From the NCBI GenBank assembly GCA_024234395.1, contig JACKOH010000003.1, forward strand, positions 372,001-436,000: a stretch of DNA of 64,000 nucleotides, written 5' to 3'. The notes under the pieces are model-generated. The model searched no databases. It was not told the DNA's origin and was given only the letters and a program-made list of their open reading frames with translations. The translations under genes and the position numbers were made by a program. Positions 34,430-43,956 of the stretch are shown here, piece after piece; within the stretch, counting starts at the first letter, position 1; each line of letters starts with the position of its first letter. The stretch comes from Pseudomonadales bacterium (GTDB lineage Bacteria > Pseudomonadota > Gammaproteobacteria > Pseudomonadales > Pseudohongiellaceae).

Positions 34430-35101
34430 TCAGCGCAGCGTGGTAAGCCAGTCTGCGACCCGATCCCAGTCGAGTCCGAACATGTGCGGTTCGCCATAGA
34501 GTAGTTGCGCATCCAGTTTTACTCCGGCTTCCTGCAGGGCCTCGACAGTCTGCTCATACTGCATGCCCCAGCCCAGTTCGTCATCGCTGCCGATGCGCAG
34601 ATAAACAGGCATACCGGCCAGTGACTTCAGGTTGTCGACATCCCGCACCAGGGCCGGCACCGCCATGATCGCCCGCACTTCGTCGGGGTGTCGGCGGGCA
34701 ATTTCCAGTGCCGACATGCCGCCGGCGGAAATTCCCGCCAGCAGGGTCTTGCCAGCCGCCACGTCGTCCCGTTTCTGCACTTCACCAATCAGTTCCCTGA
34801 CGCGATTGACGTTGGCACCGCGAAAAGAGCGGTTATCTGGTGAAATCGGAACCACCACGGCCCAGCCGAGATTGGCCAGTTCCCGGGCATAGAATCGGTA
34901 AACTTCGTAGGAAATGGGCGCATTGCCCGAGCCGCCGCCCATGAATACGGCCAGCGGCCAGGGAGCGCCGGATGGATCTGTCTCCGGCAGCGCCAGAAAG
35001 TACTGGATGGTCCAGCCGTCCTGCAGCTCCAGGCGATCCTGCGCCTGGCCCGTTAAGGGGACCAGTAATACTGCGCAGAGACAGAGCTGAAGCAGACGCA
35101 C
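34430..35101 (-). CDS. Exported alpha/beta hydrolase (esterase/dienelactone hydrolase-like)
   Basis: A 223-residue protein with a signal peptide (LLQLCLCAVLLVPLTGQAQ) and an alpha/beta hydrolase fold. The nucleophile Ser125 is in GISAGGMS, the acid is probably an Asp of IGSDDELGW, and the His is in GEPHMFGLDW. FMGGGSGN forms the oxyanion region. Likely a periplasmic esterase or a peptidase-like S9 relative. It starts 12 nt after the slyD stop, so the two are probably one transcript. Confidence 0.83.
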   Translation of the reverse strand: MRLLQLCLCAVLLVPLTGQAQDRLELQDGWTIQYFLALPETDPSGAPWPLAVFMGGGSGNAPISYEVYRFYARELANLGWAVVVPISPDNRSFRGANVNRVRELIGEVQKRDDVAAGKTLLAGISAGGMSALEIARRHPDEVRAIMAVPALVRDVDNLKSLAGMPVYLRIGSDDELGWGMQYEQTVEALQEAGVKLDAQLLYGEPHMFGLDWDRVADWLTTLR

Positions 35102-35113
35102 GACCGGACCCGG

Positions 35114-35602
35114 TTAGTGGTCGTGACCGCCGGAATGCACGTGACCGTGCTCGATTTCCTGCGGAGTCGCTTCCCTGACTTCCACCACTTCGACAGCAAA
35201 GTGCAGGGTCTTGCCCGCCATGGGATGGTTGGCGTCGATGGTCACGTTCTCGCCATCCACCTCGACCACCCGGACCTGGCGCTGCTGTCCGCCTTCGCCC
35301 TGGGCGATGAAAGTCATGCCCGGTTCGATATCCTCGACACCCTGGAACATCTGCTTGCTGATGGTCTGAATGAATTCGTCATTGATTTCCCCGTAGGCGT
35401 CTTTCGGCTCGATAACCGCTTCGAACTTGCTTCCGGCCGTCTTGCCCTGCAGCTCACTTTCCAATCCGGGAATGAGATTGTTTTCACCGTGCAGATACGC
35501 CAGTGGCTCGCGTCCGTCGGAACTGTCCATTACCTGGCCTTCATCATCTTTCAATGTGTAATGAATCGACACCACGCTGTGTTTGCCAATCATCAATGTC
35601 AT
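35114..35602 (-). CDS. slyD: FKBP-type peptidyl-prolyl cis-trans isomerase SlyD
   Basis: A 162-residue protein with the FKBP domain interrupted by the insert-in-flap chaperone domain, as in SlyD. N-terminal HSVVSIHYTLKDDEGQVMDSS, then PLAYLHGENNLIPGLE, KDAYGEIND, and the return LHFAVEVVEVREAT. The short C-terminal tail is His-rich (HGHVHSGGHDH), a compact version of the SlyD metal-binding tail used in nickel delivery. AAGGAAG precedes the ATG. Confidence 0.95.
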   Translation of the reverse strand: MTLMIGKHSVVSIHYTLKDDEGQVMDSSDGREPLAYLHGENNLIPGLESELQGKTAGSKFEAVIEPKDAYGEINDEFIQTISKQMFQGVEDIEPGMTFIAQGEGGQQRQVRVVEVDGENVTIDANHPMAGKTLHFAVEVVEVREATPQEIEHGHVHSGGHDH

Positions 35603-35799
35603 GTTACTTCCTTCTGTCTAGTCAGTTTCGGGTCTGGCGGGGAAAATCAGCACGCGGCCATCAGTTTCCCGATTGCAGATAAAAGACTATCACGTCTGGG
35701 CAAGGATTGCGCTTCCGTGAGCCGATTATTGCCGACCGACGGCCTGCCTGACCGGCGCGTTCCACGAACGTTCGGAAGCTGTTGTGGACCGGTCCGGCA

Positions 35800-36591
35800 C
35801 TATTCCTCGTAGAGGGAACCGAAGCGGGCCTGCAGCTTGCGCATACCGGACAACCAGCGATCATAATCGGAGGTCTTGCGCTGCATATAGGTGAGTACTT
35901 CGGGATGGGGCAGGACCAGAAAGCGCTCCTCCGCCAGCGTCTCGATTACCGTTTCAGCAAGCTGCTCCGGCTCCAGCATCCCGTCCACGCCAGCCACGCC
36001 GCCATTGCGGGTATTGGCCGTCATCTCGGTACGCACGGCCTGAGGGCACAGTACCGAGACCTTGATCCCCCGGTCGCCATAGGTAATCGACAGCCACTCG
36101 GCAAAACCCACCGCCGCATGCTTGGTCACGGCATAGGGTGCAGACCCGATCTGGCTCAACAGACCTGCCGCCGAAGCGGTGTTGAGCAGATACCCCTCAC
36201 CACGCTCCAGCATGGCGGGAAGCACGGCCCGGGCTGCGAATACATGGGCCATCACATTGATCGACCAGATTTTCTGCCAGTCAGCGGTGGCGATTTCCTC
36301 ACCGCCCGGTATAAAGATCCCGGCGTTGGAGCAGAAAAGATCGATCACGCCGAAGCGTTCAATACTGTCCGCAACCAGCTGTTTCAACTGTTGCTCGTCG
36401 GCCACGTCGGCGACCAGAGCCAGGCTCCCGGTGCCGGAAGCGAGACTTTCAGCCACCCGCCTGGCCCCTTCCCCGTTAACGTCAGAAACCACAACGGCCC
36501 TGGCTCCCTCTGCAGCGAACTTTTCGCACAGCGCCTTGCCGATGCCACTGGCGCCGCCGGTAACCACCACAACCTTGTCCCTTACCTGCAT
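35800..36591 (-). CDS. Short-chain dehydrogenase/reductase
   Basis: A 263-residue classical SDR. TGGASGIG (11-18) binds the dinucleotide, and NAG is at 89-91. The catalytic set is Ser140, Tyr153 and Lys157 (YAVTK). Acidic Asp37 at the end of strand 2 favours NAD over NADP. Substrate unknown. It lies 21 nt downstream of the nitronate monooxygenase gene and is probably co-transcribed with it, which suggests a joint oxidative catabolic role. Confidence 0.92.
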   Translation of the reverse strand: MQVRDKVVVVTGGASGIGKALCEKFAAEGARAVVVSDVNGEGARRVAESLASGTGSLALVADVADEQQLKQLVADSIERFGVIDLFCSNAGIFIPGGEEIATADWQKIWSINVMAHVFAARAVLPAMLERGEGYLLNTASAAGLLSQIGSAPYAVTKHAAVGFAEWLSITYGDRGIKVSVLCPQAVRTEMTANTRNGGVAGVDGMLEPEQLAETVIETLAEERFLVLPHPEVLTYMQRKTSDYDRWLSGMRKLQARFGSLYEE

Positions 36592-36612
36592 TGCTGCCCC
36601 CTTTTCACGCTG

Positions 36613-37590
36613 CTAACTGATCATTCCCTTCAGCCTCTGCGAGATTATCTGTTCCGCTTCGGCGACTATCCGTGTGATCAGCTCCTCGCAACTGGGAATA
36701 TCGTCGATCAGGCCGATCACCATACCGGCTGACCAGATGCCATGTTCAAGATGGCCGGATTCAAACAGCTCCCGCCCCCGCGTCCCCTTGACCAGTGGCG
36801 CGATCTCGTCAAAATCGGTTGGGCCCTGCCGCCCCTCAATCTCCAGCACCTGGCTGGCCACCGAGTTCCTGAACACTCGCGCCGTGTTACGTAACGTTCG
36901 GTATAATAACGCAGTATCCAGCTCGGTGGCGTCGACCATGGCCTGTTTGACGTTTTCGTGAATCGGCGCTTCACGGGTCACCATGAAGCGGGTGCCCATG
37001 TTGATTCCTTCCGCACCGAGCGCCAGTGCCGCTACCAGCCCTCTGCCATCGCCAAATCCCCCGGAAGCGAGGAATGGTATTTTCAGACGCCGCGCCGCCA
37101 GCGGCAGCAGAATAAGATTCGTGACATCATCCTCACCCGGGTGACCGGCGCATTCGAACCCATCGACGCTGACCAGGTCGCAACCGATACTTTCCGCCTT
37201 GAGCGAATGCCGCACCGAGGTGCATTTATGAATGACCGTAATACCGGCTTCCTTCAGTGCTGGCAGATAGGGCTGGGGATTGCGGCCGGCGGTTTCGACA
37301 ATGGTAACCCCGGACTCGATGATGGCCGCGACGTAGTCGTCGTAGGGCACGGGTCTGATGGTCGGCAGGATAGTGAGATTGACTCCGAACGGCTTGTCGG
37401 TCAGCTCCCGACAACGCCGGATTTCCCTGCCCAGGGCTTCCGGATCGGGTTGGGTCAGGGCGGTAAGAATACCGAGTCCTCCGGCATTGGACACTGCCGA
37501 TGTCATTTCGGCGCGGCCCACCCATTGCATCCCCCCCTGAACGATCGGATGCTCGATACCGAGCATTTCAGTCACTCGTGTCTTGATCAA
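36613..37590 (-). CDS. Nitronate monooxygenase (2-nitropropane dioxygenase) family protein
   Basis: A 325-residue FMN enzyme of the nitronate monooxygenase family with a TIM-barrel. The best start is TTG 37590: AAGAGG is 7 nt upstream and the protein then opens KTRVTEMLGIEHPIVQGGMQWVG as in homologues, while the upstream open frame is not protein-like. Motifs: SNAGGLGIL, SVDGFECAGHPGEDD with the His often involved in catalysis, and GGFGDGRGLVAALALGA for phosphate binding. Substrate may be a nitronate or an alkyl acid. Followed by the SDR. Confidence 0.9.
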   Translation of the reverse strand: MIKTRVTEMLGIEHPIVQGGMQWVGRAEMTSAVSNAGGLGILTALTQPDPEALGREIRRCRELTDKPFGVNLTILPTIRPVPYDDYVAAIIESGVTIVETAGRNPQPYLPALKEAGITVIHKCTSVRHSLKAESIGCDLVSVDGFECAGHPGEDDVTNLILLPLAARRLKIPFLASGGFGDGRGLVAALALGAEGINMGTRFMVTREAPIHENVKQAMVDATELDTALLYRTLRNTARVFRNSVASQVLEIEGRQGPTDFDEIAPLVKGTRGRELFESGHLEHGIWSAGMVIGLIDDIPSCEELITRIVAEAEQIISQRLKGMIS

Positions 37591-37828
37591 CTTATGGCCT
37601 CTTACGGTAAACGCCTGAATTAGCGGGCCCAGGGCGCCCAGGCTCAGCGCGACGGCTAGTTTACGTTGTAACGTTTTGATACGCAAAGACGGGGGAAAAC
37701 CCCCTGTCCCTGTGTTATAGTTGGGCGCCTTCAAGCCGGGTCAGGCACGAGAAAACCATTACCGGACACGATTCCGAGTTCGCCACGCCGACCTGATTGC
37801 TGTGTTGAATTCAATAAGGGAGAGACAC

Positions 37829-39907
37829 ATGGTACGTAAACTTCTAGTCAGTAGTATTGCGATAGCCACAGCGGTACTGGCTCAGTCTGCCGGTGCCCAG
37901 GTGGGTCCAAGGGATATTGAGGAAATAGTGGTGACCTCCACTACCCGTCGGGCCGAATCACTGGGTGACATCAACGCCAGCGTGGCTGTATTGAGTGAGG
38001 AAGAACTGCGCCGTATTGCCCATAGCCACTATCAGGAGGCTTTGAACCGCCTCCCAGGTGTGAACATCAGCCGTAACAATGGGCAGGAAAGTCTGATCGC
38101 CATTCGCTCTCCGGTTCTGACCGGCGCCGGGGCCTGCGGCTCCTTTCTGGTAGCCGAACAAGGAATTCCCCTGCGCGCCGCCGGCTTCTGTAACGTCAAT
38201 GAGATGTTCGATTCCAATACCGAGAACGCCGCGCGTATCGAAGTGATTCGTGGACCCGGCAGTGCCTTCTACGGATCCAATGCTCTGCACGGCATGATCA
38301 ATACCGTGCTGCCTGACCCGGAACAGCGTATGGATGTTACGCTGGAAGTAGGCCCCTGGGGTTCCTACCGGGGTGACGCCGTGGTCGGGTTCGACTCCGG
38401 CAACTTCAAACATATGTTCCTGGCAACCGGCGAAAGCTCCGATGGCTGGCAGGACGACAGCGGCGTAGACCAGCAGAAACTCAGCTGGGTTTACCAGTAC
38501 CAGACCCAGAGCGGATTCATGCTGGATGGGGGTTTTACCCGTACCAATCTGAATCAGGAAACCGGCGGCTACGTGGAAGGATTTGAGGCATACAAGGATA
38601 ATTCCCTGCGTCAGACCAATCCGAATCCTGAAGCCTACCGGGACAATGCCTCGTTTCGCGGCTGGACGCGGGTAAGCAAGGAACTGGATAACAACTGGGA
38701 AGTGGTGTTCACACCTTATGTGCGGGAAGTGGACCTGAATTTCATCCAGCACTTCCTGCCCGGACAACCGACCGAGGACAATTATCACCGCAGCCTCGGG
38801 ATGCAGTTTGCCAGCTACAAGGACATGAACGACAACTCCTACCTGGCGATGGGTCTGGACATGGAGTCGACTTTCGGTTCCCTGAAACAGTTCCAGGACA
38901 ATCCGACGGAAGGTTCAGCGTTCCTGCGGGCCACTATCCCCCAGGGCAAGCACTACGACTATGAAGTCGACGCTTTCCAGATCGCTCCGTTCATCCACTA
39001 CCAGTACTACATCAATTCACAGTGGGATATGTCACTGGGGCTGCGCTGGGAACAAATCAGCTACGATTACAACAACCTGATGCTGGATGGCAGCACCAAG
39101 GACAACGGCGAGCCCTGCGGATTCGGCGGTTGCCGTTACACCCGACCTGCCGATCGCGAGGATGACTTCAGCGAGTTGTCACCCAAGCTGGGAATCCGCT
39201 ACCGTTTTAATGACCAGCACAGTGTAGAAGCCAGGGTGCAGCGCGGGTTCCGCGTCCCCCAGTCTACCGAACTGTATCGCCTGCAGGGTGGACAGACGGT
39301 GGCCGATCTCGATTCCATCCAGTTGGACAGTTACGAACTGGCATTCCAGGGTAACAGCAACAATTGGGAATACTCGGTGACCGGTTACTACATGGACAAG
39401 ACCAATGAAATCGTCACCGACAGCGCTCGAGCAAACGTGCTGGGCAACGACACCACGCACCGTGGAGTTGAACTCAGTGGCGCCTATCGGCTGACCGAGA
39501 ACCTGCTTGTCAGTGGTGTCTATAATTTTGCCAATCACACCTATGAGAAAGATGCCGCCTCAAACGGCATTCTCGAAGGCAATCAGATCGACACGGCGCC
39601 GAAACGGTTCGGCAATTTTCTCGTGAACTGGCAGATCACTCCCACGGTGTCCACGGAACTGGAATGGGTGAACATGGGTGAGTACTACACCAACCCGGAA
39701 AATACTGCCAAGTACGACGGCCACAATGTCTTTAACCTGCGTACCAACTGGGATGTGAATGAAGACCTGAGCCTGTCCCTGCGGATTCTCAACGTAAGTG
39801 ATGAGGAATACGCGGAGCGGGCCGACTGGACTTCGTTCGGCGGTGACCGGTATTTTATCGGCCAACCCCTGCGGGCGTTCCTGTCTGCCAGCTGGAGTAT
39901 GTACTGA
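37829..39907 (+). CDS. TonB-dependent outer-membrane receptor
   Basis: A 692-residue receptor from ATG 37829 (GGGAGAGA upstream). A signal peptide ends at QSAGAQ, then a TonB-box-like EEIVVTST. A plug domain follows (NASVAVLSEEELRR, ALNRLPGVNISRNNGQES, IEVIRGPGSAFYGSNALHGMINTV) and then a beta-barrel of alternating strands ending in Tyr. VIRGPGSA with FYGSNA is the classic plug motif. A short hairpin GGGGG-AAAA-CCCCC lies upstream at 37691-37704. The ligand (iron complex, vitamin or carbohydrate) is not evident. Confidence 0.92.
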   Translation: MVRKLLVSSIAIATAVLAQSAGAQVGPRDIEEIVVTSTTRRAESLGDINASVAVLSEEELRRIAHSHYQEALNRLPGVNISRNNGQESLIAIRSPVLTGAGACGSFLVAEQGIPLRAAGFCNVNEMFDSNTENAARIEVIRGPGSAFYGSNALHGMINTVLPDPEQRMDVTLEVGPWGSYRGDAVVGFDSGNFKHMFLATGESSDGWQDDSGVDQQKLSWVYQYQTQSGFMLDGGFTRTNLNQETGGYVEGFEAYKDNSLRQTNPNPEAYRDNASFRGWTRVSKELDNNWEVVFTPYVREVDLNFIQHFLPGQPTEDNYHRSLGMQFASYKDMNDNSYLAMGLDMESTFGSLKQFQDNPTEGSAFLRATIPQGKHYDYEVDAFQIAPFIHYQYYINSQWDMSLGLRWEQISYDYNNLMLDGSTKDNGEPCGFGGCRYTRPADREDDFSELSPKLGIRYRFNDQHSVEARVQRGFRVPQSTELYRLQGGQTVADLDSIQLDSYELAFQGNSNNWEYSVTGYYMDKTNEIVTDSARANVLGNDTTHRGVELSGAYRLTENLLVSGVYNFANHTYEKDAASNGILEGNQIDTAPKRFGNFLVNWQITPTVSTELEWVNMGEYYTNPENTAKYDGHNVFNLRTNWDVNEDLSLSLRILNVSDEEYAERADWTSFGGDRYFIGQPLRAFLSASWSMY

Positions 39908-39930
39908 TTCACAGCTGCAGTGAACTGAGT

Positions 39931-39962
39931 AAAAAAATGCCGGCTTTTGCCGGCATTTTTGT
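39931..39962 (+). terminator. Rho-independent terminator after the TonB receptor
   Basis: AAAAAATGCCGGC pairs with GCCGGCATTTTT around a TTTT loop, with a T-run (TTTTTGTTTT) after it, 24 nt past the receptor stop. The A-rich left side would also give some termination in the reverse direction. Confidence 0.92.
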
Positions 39963-40021
39963 TTTACAATCGAGGCTTTCAGCTTCGCTCCCTAAGCTCT
40001 CCGATCAACGTCCAGAATGAC

Positions 40022-40690
40022 ATGGAACCGGAAGATCCGTTACTACTTAATGAACCGCGCCTGAGAGCATTGCTGCGCTATTTCAGCGCACAGTCTTTCA
40101 ACCCCGGGCAGCGGATTCCTCACCCCGACCAGAGGGTCGATGAACTTACCCGAAAGACCAGCCAGACGTTTCGAAAGGCCTCGGTGCTGATCCCGGTGGT
40201 CAAGCCCTCACCCGAAAGCCCCAGCCAGATTGTCCTCACTGTCCGCTCCCCGGAATTAAGCAGTCATGCCGGCCAGGTAAGCCTCCCTGGTGGAACCCGT
40301 GAAGTGCAGGATACTGACGAGATAATGACTGCACTCCGAGAGGCTGAGGAGGAAATTGGCCTGGCCCCGGAATCGGTACAGGTTTTAGGAAGACTCGGTC
40401 AAATACTGCTGCCATCGGGATTCGAAGTCACTCCGGTTATCGGGTTGCTGGAACCGGCTCCGGTGCTCAGACCCTGCCCGGTGGAAGTGCATGAAATCTT
40501 TACCGCGCCAACCAGTCTATTGATGACTCCCTCTTCCTATCTCGAGTCAGCCATGGATTATCGTGGTGAGTCACGCAGGATTCTGGAATTGCATTACCAG
40601 GGTTTCCGGGTATGGGGTGCAACGGCCGCCATTCTGCACCATCTGGCCTGTGAGCTGGAATCCCTGGACGCGGTGAGCGGCAAAGCCTGA
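40022..40690 (+). CDS. nudL: NUDIX hydrolase, CoA-pyrophosphatase type
   Basis: A 222-residue protein from ATG 40022. The upstream open part is inside the terminator region and is not coding. The Nudix box spans residues 90-114 (LPGGTREV, then ALREAEEEIGL), preceded by SSHAGQVSL, the UPF0035 pattern of NudL-like CoA diphosphatases. Such enzymes cut CoA and its derivatives to phosphopantetheine and 3',5'-ADP. The stop is 7 nt from the convergent diguanylate cyclase stop. Confidence 0.88.
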   Translation: MEPEDPLLLNEPRLRALLRYFSAQSFNPGQRIPHPDQRVDELTRKTSQTFRKASVLIPVVKPSPESPSQIVLTVRSPELSSHAGQVSLPGGTREVQDTDEIMTALREAEEEIGLAPESVQVLGRLGQILLPSGFEVTPVIGLLEPAPVLRPCPVEVHEIFTAPTSLLMTPSSYLESAMDYRGESRRILELHYQGFRVWGATAAILHHLACELESLDAVSGKA

Positions 40691-40696
40691 GCGGGC

Positions 40697-41341
40697 TTAT
40701 TCCTTATTGATATCGAACTGCGGGTGCCGCACTTTATTGCGCCCTTCACTTTTCGCGGCATACAGAAGACTGTCGGCGCGATCGATGAACTCTCTCGCGG
40801 TGCACTGGTCGTCCTTGCGATAGACATCGACCCCGAAACTGGCAGTTAAGCGGATATGCGCATCACCGATGGCGATACTGCTGTTCTCTATGAGGTGCCG
40901 TAAGCGATTGGCGAACATTACGCCCGCGCCGAGAGGGGTGTCCGGCAGAATCAGGGCGAACTCCTCGCCTCCGTAGCGACAGGGAATATCCAGCCGGCGA
41001 ATGGCGTTGCGGAGAATCTTGGCGACATGTGCCAGAGTTCTGTTACCGGTCTCGTGCCCGTATTGATCATTGACCTCTTTGAAATGATCAATATCCATCA
41101 TAATCAGGGTGGTCGGTTGATCGGACCGGCGCGAACGCTCCATCTCCAGTTCTACCGCCTGGTAGAAGTAGCGGAAGTTGAACAGGCCGGTCAGCTCGTC
41201 GGTACGCACCAGCGCCGCGAGCTCCTGGTTTTCCTCCCGCAAGCGCTGCAGCTCCCGATAATGGGGACAATTCGCATCTCCTGCCGGGCACTCGCTGGTG
41301 GCGTGAGTCACTGACTTTTTCAATTCTTGAAGATCTTGCAT
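40697..41341 (-). CDS. Diguanylate cyclase (GGDEF domain)
   Basis: A 214-residue cytosolic protein from ATG 41341. The frame is also open upstream to a TTG at 41407. The N-terminus has a short coiled coil (HYRELQRLREENQELAAL) and a cysteine pair (ECPAGDANCPH); the rest is a GGDEF domain (RTDELTGLFNFRYF, MMDIDHFKEVNDQYGH, RYGGEEFALI). GGEEF is an active variant, and RRLD five residues before it fits the inhibitory I-site for c-di-GMP feedback. The signal sensed is unknown; the Cys-containing N-terminus might sense metal or redox. Confidence 0.92.
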   Translation of the reverse strand: MQDLQELKKSVTHATSECPAGDANCPHYRELQRLREENQELAALVRTDELTGLFNFRYFYQAVELEMERSRRSDQPTTLIMMDIDHFKEVNDQYGHETGNRTLAHVAKILRNAIRRLDIPCRYGGEEFALILPDTPLGAGVMFANRLRHLIENSSIAIGDAHIRLTASFGVDVYRKDDQCTAREFIDRADSLLYAAKSEGRNKVRHPQFDINKE

Positions 41342-41641
41342 CGAACCCGAATTAAACCTTTCTGGAAGGCTTGCTACGCTTTCGGCCCAGAATTCACGGT
41401 AGCACAAAACTCTGCTGCCGGGAACTTCTCAACTTCTGGCAACCGGACTCAAACTTGCTGGACAGTGAATTCTGGACCGGGACACAGACGGTTTGCCATG
41501 TGGGCATGGTAATTGATCCCAGCCGGGGTTTGAAAGGTATTGAGGCTTAAGCCGTGACTGTGTTCACGCAAACCGGCGCTGTACCGGAACAGAAGACCCT
41601 GTAAGTGCCGGTGGAATCAGGCTGTTCCGGCATTTCGGGGC
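41342..41641. other. Intergenic region
   Basis: About 300 nt with the diguanylate cyclase start region at one end. A weak inverted repeat AGTGCCGG/CCGGCATT around 41604-41635 lies just past the dienelactone hydrolase stop but has no T-run. No gene is supported here. Confidence 0.4.
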
Positions 41642-42382
41642 TCAGGACTCCTTGCTGCCGCCAGCTTCCTGGAACAATTCCCGCAGAAAATTGCGCAGTG
41701 CCTGATAGGCCCGGCGCTGCGCCGTTTCATTGTAAACGGTGCCGAAATCAGGATTATTGGCTTTGGGATTAGTGAATGCGTGCATGGTGTTGCCATAGGT
41801 GTGCAGTTGCCAGTCGACGCCTGCTGCGGTCATTTCCTGTTCAAACGCGAGCACCTGTTCCGGAGGTACCATGGGATCGTCATGACCATGAAGACAGAGA
41901 ACGCTGGCGGTGATTTTCCTATTGTCGATCTCTCCGGGTGCAAAAATTCCGTGGATACTGACAACTCCCAGGACATCCGCACCGGCCCGGGCAAGTTCCA
42001 GTACGCACATGCCACCGAAGCAGTAACCGATTGCGGCGATTCTGGAGGTATCTATGCCTGGCTGTTGCCTGGCGCAATCCAGGCCGGCGAGAATCCGTTG
42101 GCGCAGCCTGCCGCGATCAGACGCCAGCGGATTCATCAGCGCCGCATTACCTTCCGCGTCGCCATCCTTGCCGAACACACCTTTACCGAACATGTCCAGG
42201 GCAAAGCCTGCATACCCCCACTCAGCCATCCGGTCTGCAGCCCGGCAGGCAAAATCACGCCGACCGGTCCAGTCATGGGCGACCAGTACCAGGGGCACGG
42301 GCCCGGTGGCGCTATCAGGCAGGGCCAGGTATCCCTCCAGCAAGGTTTCCCCGTCCCGGTATTCAAGCAGTTGATTGCTCAT
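41642..42382 (-). CDS. Dienelactone hydrolase family protein
   Basis: A 246-residue cytosolic alpha/beta hydrolase whose nucleophile is a cysteine, as in dienelactone hydrolase: Cys121 in GYCFGG, with Asp169 (HGHDDP) and His201 (NTMHAF). AHDWTGRRDF and CLHGHDD are typical of the family. Substrates are enol-lactones or other esters, and the physiological target is unknown. AGGAG precedes the ATG. It lies close to the peroxiredoxin gene on the same strand, though 92 nt separate them. Confidence 0.9.
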   Translation of the reverse strand: MSNQLLEYRDGETLLEGYLALPDSATGPVPLVLVAHDWTGRRDFACRAADRMAEWGYAGFALDMFGKGVFGKDGDAEGNAALMNPLASDRGRLRQRILAGLDCARQQPGIDTSRIAAIGYCFGGMCVLELARAGADVLGVVSIHGIFAPGEIDNRKITASVLCLHGHDDPMVPPEQVLAFEQEMTAAGVDWQLHTYGNTMHAFTNPKANNPDFGTVYNETAQRRAYQALRNFLRELFQEAGGSKES

Positions 42383-42474
42383 GGGGTGAATCTCCTGTGG
42401 TTAGCGAGTCGGTGGGTTGCCGACCGTTATCCGGTTGGATCCCGACTCCGGAATCGCCAGTTTCGGGCCGGGTC

Positions 42475-42954
42475 TCAGAGTTGCTCCATAATCGCTTCGG
42501 CGGCACTGACAACGATCCCACCCGGTGGTTCAATGGCCAGGTGCGTGACCTTGCCATCATCAACGATCATGGCGAATCGCTTGCAGCGAATACCCAGGCC
42601 AAAACCGCTGCCATCCATTTCCATACCGATTGCCTTGGTGAATTCGCCATTACCATCCGCCAGCATGTGTATTTCGTCAGCATTCTGAGCCTTGCCCCAG
42701 GCACCCATGACAAACGCATCGTTGACGGCCATACAGGCAATCGTGTCGACTCCCTTGGCCTTGATCTTGTCGGCATTGACCACATAGCCCGGCAGGTGGG
42801 TCATCGAACAGCCCGGCGTGAAAGCACCCGGCACAGCAAAGAAAACCACTTTTTTACCGGCAAAAACCTCGTCGGTCGAAACGTCCTGGGGGCCCTCTGC
42901 GCCCATCACCTTGAACGTACCGGAAGGTATCTTGTCACCTACTTCAATCGTCAT
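42475..42954 (-). CDS. Peroxiredoxin of the Prx5/redoxin type
   Basis: A 159-residue thiol peroxidase from ATG 42954 (AGGAG upstream). The peroxidatic Cys49 is in PGAFTPGCSMTHLPGY, and Cys74 (IACMAVND) may resolve it. Family motifs are VFFAVPGAFTP and the C-terminal GLGIRCKRFAMIVDDGKV. It reduces hydrogen and alkyl peroxides in the cytosol. Unlike the exported peroxiredoxin at 16522-17073, this one has the ordinary cysteine codon. Confidence 0.92.
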   Translation of the reverse strand: MTIEVGDKIPSGTFKVMGAEGPQDVSTDEVFAGKKVVFFAVPGAFTPGCSMTHLPGYVVNADKIKAKGVDTIACMAVNDAFVMGAWGKAQNADEIHMLADGNGEFTKAIGMEMDGSGFGLGIRCKRFAMIVDDGKVTHLAIEPPGGIVVSAAEAIMEQL

Positions 42955-43114
42955 TGTAATCACTCCTGGCTGTTGGCTGATGCCCGCCAAAGCATGCAGG
43001 TGCCGGCGGGATTTCCGATATCGATCGGGTCCTTCATGTTAACAAACTTTACCTGCTGTGGGCACGCGGTTACTCTAGGCGCTGGCAACTCATCGACAGT
43101 CCCGGGGCAGGATT

Positions 43115-43945
43115 TTGGATACCTTGTTTTTCTGGCTTTCCAAGCTGGCCTGGCTGGCGATTTCGCCAGGCAATCTGCTGGTTATACTGCTCCTGCTGGC
43201 CTGGCTGCTGTGCATTACCCAATGGGAAACAGCCGGCCACCGATTGCTGGGCGTCACCACACTCCTGATTCTGTCAATCGCCGTGCTGCCGGTCGGCACC
43301 TGGCTGCTCTTTCCCCTGGAACAACGCTTCCCCGTCGCGGAACCCGGGCCGCAACCGGATGGCATCGTGGTACTCGGTGGCAGTTTCTCCATGTCGGTTT
43401 CAGATAGCCGTCAACAGGTCGAGCTCAACGCCACCAGCGAGCGCCTGCTGGCGTTTCTGGAACTGGCTGCGCTCTATCCGCAGGCCAGGCTGGTGTTCAC
43501 CGGGGGCAGTGGTAACCCGGCGAACCAGGAGCTCAGGGAAGCTGACCTGGCCGAGGAATTATTCGCCGGGCTGGGACTCGACCCCACACGCGTGGAGTTT
43601 GAACGCGATTCCCGCAATACCTACGAGAATGCGCGCAACACTCTCCAGCTCGTGCAGCCACGAGCTGGAGAAAACTGGCTTTTGATCTCTTCCGCCTTTC
43701 ATATGCCCCGCGCAATGGGAGTTTTCTGTCACCAGGGCTGGGACCTGCGGCCCTATCCGGTTGATTACCGGACATTTGCAGAACCAGGATTCAGACCCGG
43801 CCTGAGTCTTACCGGTTCCCTGGAAACCGTGGAAACCGCATTGCATGAGTGGGTGGGCCTGCTCGCCTATCGGGTGACCGGCAAGACAGACCGACTGTTC
43901 CCGGGACCCGACCAGACCTGCCAGACGCCGGCCAGTCCGGACTGA
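43115..43945 (+). CDS. YdcF/ElyC-like DUF218 membrane protein
   Basis: A 276-residue inner-membrane protein that starts at TTG 43115 (GGGGCAGGA upstream). Two N-terminal helices (PGNLLVILLLLAWLLCI and LLGVTTLLILSIAVLPVGTWLL) precede a DUF218 domain: DGIVVLGGSF, ARLVFTGGSGNPANQ, SRNTYENARNT and LISSAFHMPRAMG. ElyC and SanA relatives affect cell-envelope integrity and peptidoglycan assembly at low temperature, but no reaction is established. Convergent with the AsmA-like gene. Confidence 0.88.
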   Translation: MDTLFFWLSKLAWLAISPGNLLVILLLLAWLLCITQWETAGHRLLGVTTLLILSIAVLPVGTWLLFPLEQRFPVAEPGPQPDGIVVLGGSFSMSVSDSRQQVELNATSERLLAFLELAALYPQARLVFTGGSGNPANQELREADLAEELFAGLGLDPTRVEFERDSRNTYENARNTLQLVQPRAGENWLLISSAFHMPRAMGVFCHQGWDLRPYPVDYRTFAEPGFRPGLSLTGSLETVETALHEWVGLLAYRVTGKTDRLFPGPDQTCQTPASPD

Positions 43946-43956
43946 CCGACTTCGTT

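Noticed and set aside
37691..37704. GGGGG-AAAA-CCCCC hairpin before the first TonB receptor as a terminator
   Set aside because: Only five pairs and no T-run on either strand; too short to call.
37591..37734. Extended N-terminus of the nitronate monooxygenase
   Set aside because: A ribosome site directly precedes TTG 37590, and the protein then starts like its homologues; the upstream part lies in the promoter region of the TonB receptor.
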